A stretch of DNA of 64,000 nucleotides from Papaver somniferum (Eukaryota > Streptophyta > Magnoliopsida > Ranunculales > Papaveraceae), in the NCBI RefSeq assembly GCF_003573695.1, contig NC_039365.1, positions 132,767,466 to 132,831,465 on the forward strand. The letters are read 5' to 3'. Position numbers and translations under genes: made by a program. This document shows, one piece after another, positions 44,619 through 56,297 of this stretch. The number at the start of each line of letters is the position of its first letter. The first letter of the stretch is position 1. The notes beneath the pieces were generated by a model. It had not been told where the DNA came from, ran no database searches, and was given only the letters and a program-made list of their open reading frames with translations.

Positions 44619-47600
44619 TGAAAAAGTGGGGGTACAACAACCACACCCAATATTTTGATTAGCAATCTGTATGGACTAACTCCAATATACTTTCAAGAGA
44701 ATCAACTAGACTCAATCTTAATAAAGTACATCAAAGAGTTATATCTCTCTTTGTCGATTCAATTCTTACTCAAGCAAATAGAAATCTGCGAGTTTAATTA
44801 AATACAAGATAAATCACTTGAACGGTACCAAAAACCAATGTTCAAGTATTAATCAATGTAAATCAACAACCAAAGGTTGGATATTCTAATTGATTGATTC
44901 AAACGCACAACCTGTGATATTTCAATTATATAACAAAATATAATGCGGAAAAGAAATAACACAGATACCAGAACTTTTGTTAACGAGGAAATCGCAAATG
45001 CAGAAAAACCCCGGGACCTAGTCCAGATTGAACACACACTGTATTAAGCCGCTACAAACACTAGCCTACTACAAACTAAATTTGGTCTGGACTGTGGTTG
45101 AACCCCAATCAATCTCACACTGATCCAAGGTACATTTGCGCTCCTACGTCTCTGATCCCAGCAGGATACTACGCACTTGATTCCCTTAGATGATCTCACC
45201 CACAACTAAGAGTTGCTACGACCCAAAGTCGAAGACTTTAATAAACAAATTTGTATCACACAGAAAAGTCCACGGTAATAGATAAATCTGTCTCCCACAG
45301 AAATACCTACGAGTTTTGTTCCGTCTTTTGATAAATCAAGGTGAACATGAACCAATTGATAACCAGACTTATATTCCCGAAGAACAACTTAGTATTATCA
45401 ATCACCTCACAATAATCTTAATCGACGCGGCGAAAGAAGATATTGTGGAATCACAAACGATGAGACGAAGATGTTTGTGATTACTTTTATATCTTGCCTA
45501 TCGGAGATATGAATCTCAATCCAATCGTTACGATTGAACTCAATACGATAGAAACAGCAAGATCAGATCACACAACTACGAGAAAGTAATATCGGTCTCG
45601 CTTCACAATCTCAATGAAGTCTTCAAGTCGTTAACCTACAGGGTCTCAAGAAGAAACCTAAGGTTAAAGGAGAATCGACTCTATCTTATACAACTAGTAT
45701 CACACAGGAGGTGTGGGGATTAGGTTTCCTAGTTGCTAGAGTTCTCCTTTATGTAGTCTTTCATATCAGGGTTTTCAATCAATGTTAGCTTAGTAACAAA
45801 GCAGTCAATATTCACCATTAGATGAAAACCTGATTAGATTCAAGATAATATCTTTCAACCGTTAGATCGAAAACTTAGCTTGTTACACACAAATGAAATG
45901 CACTATTTTAGGTTTATGTAACCGTACTCAAACATGTACATTCGTTTGTTCAATAGTATTTAACCAAATGGTTATCCATATGAGAACTTTCATATAAACC
46001 ATATTCTTCTTTACAATAACTAGTTCAAATGACTCAAATGAACTAGTTAGAGAGTTGTTCAATTGCTTAGATCTTATAGAAGTATACAAGATATAATCGA
46101 AGCAAAAACGATTTGATTCACTCGAATTGATTCATGAACTTTATAGCCACGGTTTGAAAACTTGCATTCCTTAGTTTATATAAGTAAAAGTTCAGGAATA
46201 ATCGTTTTTAGAAAATAACCAACCTAAGTACGCGGACTAGGTATGCGGACTTAAGTACCCGGAATAAGTTTTTAAATGGTTTACAAAGTCCAGCAGATTT
46301 TCTCGGGACGAGAACCTCCGAAAGTTCGCGGACTCTGTTCCGGTTTTCCTGATCAACAAAGTACACATACTTTTTTTCAAGGAATAAGGACTTATACATA
46401 TATGTGTTACCACACAATGCTTATATCCAACAATGGTTATATAATCTAAACTCTCATTTCAATCATTGAAACATTCTTAAAGGACGTTATTGAAAAGGCG
46501 GGGGTCTAACAACACCACCCAATATTTCGCTTAGCAATCTGTATGGACTAACTCCAATATACTTCACTAGAGAATCAACTAGAAAGTCAGACTCAATCCA
46601 GACTAAAGTATATCGAGGAGTTAATATCTCTTTCTTGTTTTGATTTACTTGAGCTAATAGAAATCAGCAAGTCTCTAATCAAACACAAGGAATAACTTGG
46701 ATGGTACCAAAGACCAATATCCAAGGATCAATCAATGACAATCAACAACCAAAGGTTGGATTACTCTAATTGATGATCTAACGCACAACCTGTATTATTT
46801 CAATTATAAAGATAAAACAATATAATGCGGAAATTGAAATAACACAGACACCAGAAATTTTGTTAACGAGGAAACCGCAAATGCAGAAAACCCCCGGGAC
46901 CTAGTCCATATTGAACACACACTGTGTTAAGCCGCTACAGACACTAGCCCACTCCAAGCTAATTTCGTACTGGACTGTAGTTGAACCCCAATCAATCTCC
47001 CACTGATCCAAGTATGGTTATGCTCCTACGCCTCTAATCCCAGCAGGATACTGCGCACTTGATTCCCTTAGCTGATCTCACCCACAATTAAGAGTTGTTA
47101 CGATCCAAAATCGCAAGCTTTGACAATAAACAAATATGTCTCACACAGACAAGTCTAGCAAAGGATCAATCTGTATTCCACAGATAAACCCTAAAGGTTT
47201 TGTTCCGTCTTTTGATAATAATCAAGGTGAACAGGAACCAATTGATAATCCGGTCTTATATTCCCGAAGAACAGCCTAGAGTTATCAATCACCTCACAAC
47301 AAAATTAATCGTATTGTAGCGAAACAAGATGTTGCGGAATCACAAACGATGTGACGAAGATGTTTGTGATTACTTTTTATATCTTTCCTATCGGAGATAT
47401 CAATCTCAAGACAATCAATCTGATTGTACTCGTATGATAGAAGATGTAAGATCAGATCACACAACTACGATAAAAGTAGTATCGGTCTGGCTTCACAATC
47501 CCAATAAAGTCTTTAAGTCGTTAACCTGGTTTTAGAAGAAGAAAACCAAACGTTAAAGGAGAATCGACTCTAGTATGCAAACTAGTATCACACGTAAGGT

Positions 47601-49436
47601 GTGGGGATTAGTTTTGCACAATACTAGATGTCTCCTTTATATAGTTTTTCAAATCAGGGTTTTGCCTTGGTCACAAAGCAAATAATATCCACCGTTAGAT
47701 GAAAACAAGATTTAGATTCAAGCTAATATTTCTCAACCGTTAGATCGAAAACTTAGCTTGTGACACACACTTGACAATGCACGCTTCTAGGTTTGTTAAC
47801 TGTACCCAAACGTATGCACTTGTTGGTTCAATAATAGTTAACCAAAAGGTTAGCCATATGAGCATTTCATATCAACCATGTTCTTCTTCATCATAACTAG
47901 TTCAGATGACTTCAAATGAACTAGTTAGAGAGTTGTTCAATTGCAAGGAAATCTTATGTACTACACAAGACACAATTGAAGCAAAAATGATTTGATTCAC
48001 TTGAATCGGTTCATGAACTTTTGTAGCCACGGTTTGCAAACTGCATTCCTTAGTCTTTTTAAGTTTAAGTTCAGAAATCATCTTCAGATATATAACCTTC
48101 TTAAGTTCGCAGACTAGGTTCGCGGACTTAAGCAACCGGGCAGAGTTTACAAACTCCAGCGGAAAATCTCGGCAAAAGACCTTCTGTCGGTTCGCGGACT
48201 GGGTTCGCGGACGCAGCTAGTTCGTCAACTCCAGCAGAATTTCTCGGGATGAGAAGTTCGGCAGTTCGCGGACTGAGTTCGCGGACTTGGCAACAAGCCA
48301 TTCTTCCGATTTCTCTTGATCAACAAAGTTCGCAAATTTTGGTCCAAGGAATAAGACTTATACATAAATGTGTTTCCACAACAATGCTTCTGTCCATCAT
48401 TGGTTATGTAATATAAATTCTCATTTCAATCATTGAAACATTCTTAGAGGACGTTATATAGTTGTTACACCATTTCTCGTCAAAGCAATTTTCAAAGTGA
48501 TTGAAACATATCATGACTTTTGTCACTAGGTAAAAATGAACTTGATCGAAGCGAAAATCTCACCAACACATATTTCGAGATATAGATAGGCGAGGTATAC
48601 TCGGCTCGAAATACCAAATGTGTATAATCCAAGTCTATATATATAGCATACGATTTCTTGTCTCAAAGAGTAGGAGATAGATAAGATAGACTTTTGAGTG
48701 ATAGATAAGTTCAAGTCTTCACATACCTTTTTGTCGAGAAGTTCCACCAGTTCCTTGAGTAGTTCTTCTGCTTGTATGATGAATCGCCATGAATTCCTTG
48801 AGCTCAACTACACTTTCTATCCTAGTCCAATACTTAGCTATAATAGACTAGAAATCAAGACTTATAGTTTTGATCACTAATATTGACAAACATGCTTGAG
48901 ATAGCAACGCATGCGAGTTCGACCAAGCAATGATCTAACAATTATATACTTGTTGTTCACAAACTATTTCTCGTCAAAGCCATTTTCAAGTAATTGAAAC
49001 ATAATATGACTTTCGTCACTAGGTAAAGATGAACTTGGTCAAAGTGAAATCTTACCAACACATATTTCGAGAAATAGATAAGCGAGATAAACTCGGCTCG
49101 AAATAGCAAATGTGTATAATCAAAGTCTATATAGTAAAACGATTTTTGTCTCAAGATAGGAGATAAAGTAGATAGAATTTTGAGTGATAGATAAGTTCAA
49201 GTCTCCACATACCTTTTAGTCGATGAAGTTCCACCAGTTCCTTGAGTAGTTCTTCGTGTTGTATGATGATCGCCATGGAGTTCTTGAGCTCGACTACACT
49301 TTTTATCCTAGTCCGAGACTTAGCTATAGTAGACTAGAAATCAAGACTTATATTTTTGATCACTAACATTGACAAACATGCTTGAGATATCAACGCATGC
49401 GAGTTCGACCCAGCAGTGCTCTAACAATCTCCCCCT
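44619..49436 (-). mobile_element. 3' LTR of a second SIRE-like element, split by a nested solo LTR
   Basis: LTR sequence is 44619-46490 plus 48946-49436. It ends TGAAAAAGTGGGGG at 44619 and starts on the minus strand as TGTTAGAGCACTGCTGGG at 49436. The polypurine tract (49437-49451) follows directly. The second element inserted into the 5'-most LTR of the complex, after ATAAC. Its own 5' half is missing at about 51384. Confidence 0.8.
46491..48940 (-). mobile_element. Solo SIRE-like LTR nested in another SIRE-like LTR
   Basis: The 2.45-kb segment starts TGAAAAGGCGGGGG and ends TGATCTAACA in plus coordinates. It is flanked by GTTAT (46486-46490) and ATTAT (48941-48945), a target duplication with one change. 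Joining the flanks restores GGACGTTATA, as in the uninterrupted text at 48452-48465. It has a TATA box on the minus strand (TATATAAAGG near 47640). A GTTCGCGGAC motif is repeated several times at 48110-48290. Confidence 0.88.
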
Positions 49437-51384
49437 TTGTCAATTTTAGTGACAAAACTATTAATACATATGAAATACAAAAAATAGATAAATAAAATTT
49501 TGTAGCTCCTATTCCACATGCCTAATCTCCAACATTAATCGGAATCTTCGTCACTTCCAAGTACTCCAATGATTCCAAAGGTTGTAAGTTTAGCATCATC
49601 GTTGTTGAAAATCCGTAGCTATAACAATGAGAAAACAAGAATTCTCAATCATTGTTATACATCGTCATAGTATTATTGCACAACATCAAAGTTCAATTGT
49701 ATCACAACTTCGACAACAATACTATGGTGATATATAATCACTCCCTCTTAGTCAATACTCCATCTCACATGGAAACCACTCCCCCTTACATAATGATCTG
49801 AAAACCATATGTATTTATAGTGTGAACTATACATTGATTCTCCCCCTTTTGTCAATAAAATTGGCAAAGGTACGAAAACGGGATCCTAATGAAAATTTTC
49901 ATAGAGACATTTCATGACCAAAAGCAAGCACATATCAACTTATTTAGATGCAATCATAAAGCCGAAGCTAAATGCTTTCATCAAGGAGTTTATAAAGATA
50001 CAAGATAACCCTTATAATATTCCACATCCGCACTCCCCACAAAGATTTGGCAATTAAGCACGAGCTCAATTAAGAACTCTCCCCCATAAAATGTCATTCC
50101 CGAAAGAACAACAAAAGCGACCTTAATTTCATAAGAAAAGAAGGATTTCTTTGGACATAACAAATCACATACGAATATGAATTTGAATCCAAATAATACT
50201 CAATTAAATTAACCATAAGAAAACCCATGATTAATCTAATCGTAAATGCTCGACATAAGAAAACTTACGGAGCCGCACAGTATATACATAAAATATGGAT
50301 CAGGGAAGATCAATACTGCGGAATAGACAAGGATTCATTCTATTTTCCATCACTATTTGCACAATGACATACAATAGACATAATCCTTGTAAACAAAAGT
50401 TCATCATATCTTCCATCAATAATGACATAATAGGCTTCAAACTTTCGTAATGTCAAAAGATCATTCATTCTTTTATCAATACATGCATATCGACATACGA
50501 AAGACTTAACTTTTGACAAAGTATGAGACAGTCATAGTTCGCGGACGCAAACACACATATCTCATAACAAGTTTGCAATATATAAAACCATAAAGATTAA
50601 TACTGCAAAAATCATCTTCCAAACAACTTTTTAGAATTTAATCAAATAAACCTAAAAACATGAAGATGAAAACGTTGGACATAGCTATGTGTAATCACAA
50701 TAATGGCTATTACAAACTCTAGTTATTATTCTAAACAAAACAAGAAAATAAAATTCTCAATAGAATATTTAATAGGCAAATAAAATCAACAAGCTAATAA
50801 TAAAAGCGGACTTCTATGCCAAAGTCGAACACGCACTTGGGTCAAATAGACGGTTTGGATCCTCACGAGTCTTGAGGTCTTTGATCTTGTGATTGACACC
50901 ATCCATTGCATCTTCAGAGAATAGACTCTCTTTGAGAAGATCATTAACGTGAGATTTTTATGAGACCAAGGTCAGAGGTAACCTTTTTCAACTCAGTTTT
51001 TAACACATCAAGACTTTTCAAGGTATCAACGAGCTGAAGTTTTGATTCCTCAAAGTATTTAAGAAAATCATGAACCACTTCAGCAGAAACCATATCCTCC
51101 TTCTCAACATCCTCATGAGTATAGGCATAGTAACATGAGGCATTGGGATGATCTTCATCTACAAGAGTTCTTTTCTTCCTCCCTTTCGACTTGAAACCTA
51201 TACCTTTATCAAGAAACCCTCTTGCAAACCCACATGAACGTGAAGGTGGAGAGGATGACATCCTTGACAAAAAAATAACACCCAGAGTATGCGTACAAGA
51301 CTCAAAGGATTGGTATTTAAAGGTTTCCTAGGAAGGGAATTTTTTAAGGTTTTCAATAGTTGACTCGTAAGATATAGCTATGTA
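49437..51384 (-). other. Polypurine tract, 3' untranslated region and accessory ORF of the second SIRE-like element
   Basis: The purine tract GACAAAGGGGGAGAT (minus strand) abuts the LTR. A second CCCCCTTTTGTCAATAAAATTGG-like block lies near 49850. The region is AT-rich and non-coding to 50840, then holds the accessory ORF. The element breaks off near 51384, where the outer LTR resumes. Confidence 0.7.
50845..51270 (-). CDS. Accessory ORF of the second SIRE-like element, unknown function
   Basis: From an ATG at 51270 (a second ATG lies three codons on) the frame gives a Ser/Pro-rich start (MSSSPPSRSCGFARG), a basic cluster FKSKGRKKR that could be a nuclear signal, and a heptad-like stretch KLQLVDTLKSLDVLKTELKK that could form a coiled coil. 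It stops at 50944. A single frameshift near 50952 continues it for about 36 residues (NDLLKESLFSEDAMDG, DLKTREDPNRLFDPS) to 50845. It lies between the missing pol and the 3' LTR, the place of the env-like ORF in SIRE elements, but I see no membrane segment. It could also be part of a gag. Composition is clean, so it decayed late. Confidence 0.5.
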
Positions 51385-51705
51385 CAGTATATACAGCTTC
51401 ACATTTATATTTTCAATGTAGCATGACTTGAAAGATACTTTATGAATGAAACAGTCCAAGTCAATATTACTAACCTCAAGTGGAAGGATGATGTTGTCGT
51501 TGTAGTTCGTTACTTCTTCACATTGTTCAGGTCTTCGGAGTAATACTTGTATGTCTCAACATTCCTGTACTTTCTAGTCTAACCTAAACGAAGTTGACTC
51601 TAGTATTTAATCAAGCGACTTTAGATGAGTTTTGACACACTAAAATATGACAACCAAACTTGACATACCAACGCTTGGTGAGTTCAACTAAGCTATGCTC
51701 TAACA
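51385..51705 (-). mobile_element. 5'-most LTR of the SIRE-like complex, right piece
   Basis: Closely matches 17395-17688 plus 21765-21797. Ends GCTATGCTCTAACA at 51705 and is followed by ACAAG, the same five bases as at 15065-15069. Confidence 0.85.
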
Positions 51706-51710
51706 ACAAG

Positions 51711-52605
51711 TCATGTGGATGAGACCACCATTCCCCCACATATATTATGTTTACGAGATACCTTCGATAAAACATTTTCAACTTTATTACAACTTATATC
51801 ACAAGAAGACAAGACCACATAATTAATAGCATATGTATTTACACATTTCTTAAGAATGGGTACACTTTGTCAATGGCAAATTAATGGTAGATTGTTGTTG
51901 TATGTGATAGTCGATACCAAGGTTATTTGTTTCAAAAATAACATGAAACCAACCATTTATTGTTGCCATTTCCATAGCTTCCAGCATAGTCCCTTCAGGT
52001 TAATGAACATTTATAGATCATTTTACTGCTTTCCTTCAGATAAGATATGATCCTGCATAATTTCTTATTATAATCTCAATACCAGCTAAAAGGAATTAAA
52101 CTTATAACAAACATCAATATTGATTTTCAAAAAATGAAATTAGAATTATAATAAACATAAATATTGATTTTCAAAAAATGAAACGGAAAAGGTTCCCAGT
52201 AAGAATCAAATTATAACTAGCTCTAAGGGAATGACTATCATTTAACAAATGAGTTACCAAAGTAATAATATGCAATATATGACTTTACTTGATGAACGAC
52301 AGAGTTTGGGTTGGGAATAATGTTACTAAATAAAATTCTACGTCTATGTTTCCAGATAACATGGATGATGCGAATTAATAGGTGAATAGAATCAGAAGTC
52401 TTTTGAATACTAATGGGAAAATCCTTACACTACCTAATATATATCCAAGAAAGAATTGATTTATGCTACATTATAAAAGTAAATTGTTGAGGAAAACAAA
52501 TTCCCAGATTGCTAAATCCTCGATCTGATTAATATCGCAAAACACACAATATTGCTTGAGTTATGTTGCATTATAGAAATAATGTTCCCGGCTAAATTGC
52601 ATGAT
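51711..52605 (-). pseudogene. Decayed LINE ORF2 C-terminus (zf-RVT-adjacent and RNase H parts)
   Basis: On the minus strand, 52400-52290 gives IIHVIWKHRRRILFSNIIPN, the tryptophan-containing linker that follows zf-RVT in plant L1 ORF2. Near 51990-51850 another frame gives MLEAMEMATINGWFHVIFET, the RNase H motif with the catalytic Glu-containing helix; the following Asp is changed. Many stops and shifts separate them. Near 52101-52190 a 46-bp direct repeat is present. This is an older LINE, unrelated in sequence to the copy at 2578-11886. Confidence 0.55.
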
Positions 52606-52925
52606 CACGTCTGAAACACCACTATGAAAAATTAATTTAAACGCCCCTTTGAACCCTTTCCAAGTTGTCAGGGAGGACAAAGTCATTATTCATCCCTGCT
52701 ATGAAGGTAGAATGGCTAGATATGGACACACGTTGAAAATGACTTCAATAAAGCTGATAAAAAAAATTTGTTACCTTTGCAGTTTGCAGTGACTTGGTTA
52801 ATTTGAATTTAATAAAAATTTGTTAATTTCATAAAGGAAAACTAATTTGTTCAATCCAAACTCTATAAACGTAGAATATATACTGCTTAGTACCCTTGTT
52901 GTGATATTTGGACGAAAAAATTAGT
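52606..52925. repeat. Left arm of a diverged long inverted repeat
   Basis: The reverse complement of 55703-56050, roughly three quarters identical by eye. Shared blocks include CTTTGCAGTTTGCAGTGACT and GATGAATAA/TTATTCATC. The fragment at 14860-14940 is a third copy. Confidence 0.75.
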
Positions 52926-53529
52926 TTTTTTTTGTTTATATTGGTGGATTTTTATGTTTGAAGTGTTATGTTTTACCATGTCCTCTATTATTATTTTACT
53001 AAATAATTTTCACTTGATTTAGTTAATATGTTTTGTTTCATGAAATTTATGATATATGTGCTCATTTTGTTATATATGATGGACATGCAGGTCGATTGGT
53101 TGTTAAGCAGGATTGCCACGTGAGTTGGTGTGTTTCATGTTCATTCTTTAACAATAAAGAAACAAAACGAAGGATTTATTTGAATACCCAGTTGAATTGA
53201 CTCCCAAACTTATGAACAATAGGAAAAAAGGTGTGGCTTACGATGTTTATACATATTATGTTTCTCTTTTCATATTTTTATGAAAATACATAATACCATT
53301 TAGTCTGTCAAGTGAATATTGTTTTTGTAATTTGGAACTTAAAATGATGCAAGTGGAGTTTCAGACTGGAATATGCCACGGTTTGGTTCCTTTCACAAAA
53401 TTATAATCTTACCAAAAGAGGTTTCAACCTGTTTTTTTCTTGATTGAAATAGTTTTTCTTTTTTCCTCAGTCGAAAAAAAGGAGGATTTTTTCATGTCAA
53501 TGTTCACTATGAATACTCAATACACTTCC
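52926..53529. other. AT-rich spacer, nothing recognised
   Basis: No coding region or known repeat. Together with 55635-55702 it is the loop of the inverted repeat once the solo LTR is removed, about 670 bp. Confidence 0.45.
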
Positions 53530-55634
53530 TGAAAAGGAGACTGTACCAAGTACACCACCAACTTTTTCGTTTGAACCTATAAGGCAAAACCTAATACAAT
53601 TGCAAGTACACCAGCTTAATGATCTTTAAACAATATGTATATATGGTTTATCTTTCGTGTATTATCAGTAGTTTAGATCAAAGATCCGTGAACCATATTA
53701 TGTACAAGAATTCTTGGAAAATCTCCAAAATCAATATCCAAGAACAACCTAGTTTGTACCGAAACAGTACACAAACTGAATTCCAATAAGAACAAGTCTT
53801 GTGATCTGTATTTCAAGATACGAATTCTCAAAAACAGGTCTTGAAGGTTCTATACAGTTTTAGTTAAAAAAATGTCTAGGTTGACTATCGAATCACTTGA
53901 TTTTACTTTATCAAACATAAATATAATGAGGAAGTAAAAGGTAAAGCTAGACGCAAAGAATTTTGTTAATGAGGAAAATTGCACTGGCCCCGGACCTAGT
54001 CCAGTTTAAGCACCACATTGTATTAAGACACTACTGACACTAGCCTACTATCAGACTTCAGACCGAAATGTAGTTGTGACTGAATTAATCCTCCAAGAAA
54101 TTAATCTTCAGTCATTTTCCTTACGTCTATTAAACCTCACAAGATTCTACGCACCTGACTCCCTTAGTTGAAGTCCTTTACATCCTAAGAGTTGCTTTAG
54201 CCTCAGTGTGCTTTCACAAAATACAGGTTTGATTTTCCTTTAAATACAAATCAAGATTTTGGAAATCTTGTGTTTGTTTCGAACAACTACCAGGTGAAAG
54301 AAGATATCAAAACAAACTTGTATATTAGGGTTATATTCTTCAACACTTGTAGAGATACCTAATTATTCTACAACAAGAACAACTAGAATAAATCTAGAGA
54401 TATCTTGTTAAAACTTCTTAAGGAATTTATGAGAAACCTTATATGAAGTTTTATTTCTAGTCCAGATTTCGTCCAACTAATGACGATATACAATCTTAGA
54501 TTTAAATCTATAAAACCTAAAGTTTATGATCAATAATCCTTGAATGACCTTATATCAGATGATAAGTACCTTAGAGTAGACAAATATTATTAAAATAACC
54601 TAGATTACAAGTTGTGTAACTATCAGAGAATATTATTACCAACTCGTGCTTTGTGATCCCCAAACAAAGTTTTATTGTCTCATTGTTGTTCACGAAGAAC
54701 AGAAGTAGTGGAAAACAACCTTATGAAGCACACACAAATTTTCCAAGGGATGAATCGTGTAGCTTACATGAATATTTTATTTATAGTGAATGGTTGCTTG
54801 CTCGTAAGCAAATTTTTTCAAGACTCTCCTTATTTTGAAAGTATTTCCTAAGTTACAACTCTTGGATAAATAATTAAATAACTAATTATTTAGTATAAAT
54901 TGTATTTTTGTAAATAAATCACAATTTAACTCAGGAATGAGTTTAAAACATCACACAAACTTTAATATGGTAATCAATTGTGTGTGGAAGAATACTCATC
55001 TTGCCTATAAGAGGAAACATCAAAAACTTGAGTAAAAAAGGCAACTAGTCACGTTTTTGCGCTTAAGTATGTGAACTGTTACGAACAGTTCGTGGGATAT
55101 TTCTTATTCACGATATGCAACACATAATAAGTGTTTGCTTTAATAAATCACTCATAATTTTTTTGTTATTACTTGGAATTGAGTTATTCTATGTTCGCTG
55201 AGTTTGTATGCCCATTCACTAGACATGAGGACCTTCACAGGGACAAAGGTCATTTTCAATAAAGTCTTGGCTCAAATATCCTCGAATCTACACATAAATG
55301 TATATTTACCGTCATCAGAATTGTTCCATAGAGTGAGAACTTGTTTCGATAGATTAAAAAGGTAGAATTGAATAAGAGTTCCAAATGAAATCAGTCACCA
55401 AATGAAATCAGTCACCACATACCTTTGTTGATGAAGTCCTCGTTGATGTCTTCGTTTGATCTTCAATCTTCGAAGGTTATTCAATGATGTGTGATACTCA
55501 ACTAACAACTTCTAATCCTAGTCCGAGATTTGACTTTAGTAGACTAGATATCAAGATATAGTTTTGTACAATTAACATGGACGACAAGCTTGAGATAACA
55601 AAACTTGCGAGTTCGACCGAGCAACGCTCTAACA
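53530..55634 (-). mobile_element. Solo SIRE-like LTR (about 2.1 kb)
   Basis: Starts TGAAAAGGAGACTG and ends AACGCTCTAACA in plus coordinates. The flanks are CTTCC (53525-53529) and CTTCT (55635-55639), one mismatch. It has the family blocks (CCCCGGACCTAGTCCAG near 53988-54005, GCGAGTTCGACCGAGCAA near 55605). It belongs to a subfamily different from those at 15070 and 46491. No internal sequence is present. Confidence 0.85.
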
Positions 55635-55702
55635 CTTCTCTTTTATGTTATTAATTGAAACCATGTTTGAGCATTACTAAAAAAAACAACAACTTATTTT
55701 CA

Positions 55703-56050
55703 AGTCTGCTTTCGTCCAAATATCACAGCAGGGGGACTAGGTGGATACTAGGTAGTAGGTACTCGATGTTCGTGGGGTTTGAATTGAACGAAATAATTTC
55801 CCTTACGAAATTAACAAGTTTTATCAAATTTTAATTAACCAAGTCACTGCAAACTGCAAAGGTCATAACTTTTTTTCTTAGCTTTATTGAAGTCATTTTC
55901 AATATGTACCCATATCTAATCATTGTACCTTCGTATCAGGGATGAATAACGGCTATGTCCATGCTGAAAACTTGTACATGGTACAAAGGGTTGTTTTAAG
56001 TAATTTTTCATAGTGGGGTATTTCAAAAGTTCCAATCCTGGAATTTAGTT
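55703..56050. repeat. Right arm of the diverged long inverted repeat
   Basis: Pairs with 52606-52925. Beyond it, to about 56110, the text still resembles the reverse of 14780-14860 (ACACAACATAAATT). Confidence 0.75.
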
Positions 56051-56297
56051 GAGAACATTTTATTTAACTTATCGCACAAACTACACACAACATAAATTGG
56101 CTAGAAATAGGGTATTATTGACTTGGAAACCTTTAGGGTAAATCTTTCTTCATAAGGTTATTGATAAAGATGTCCATTTATTTATCCTTATAAACACAGG
56201 GTTAATTCTCTTGTATATCTTACACGTTATACTGAGAATTCCTCTTCGTCTATTTATTGTATGTAACACAAAATATATAGAAAATTATCCTTCGTCA

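Larger units (their letters stand above)
15070..51705 (-). mobile_element. SIRE/Maximus-like Ty1/copia complex, probably LTR-internal-LTR-internal-LTR, heavily nested
   Basis: The outer ends are TG at 15070 and CA at 51705, flanked by ACAAG at 15065-15069 and 51706-51710. On the minus strand the right LTR (43092-51705, interrupted) has a flank and no polypurine tract, so it is the 5'-most LTR. The left LTR (15070-21797) follows a polypurine-like tract and is the 3'-most. A middle LTR end at 36084 is also followed by the tract (AAAGGGGGAGAT on the minus strand). Two copies of the 3' untranslated region (21798-23630 and 36085-36837) confirm two internal regions. The simplest reading is one insertion expanded by unequal recombination between LTRs. 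Two independent elements with a chance 5-bp match is the alternative. Confidence 0.6.
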
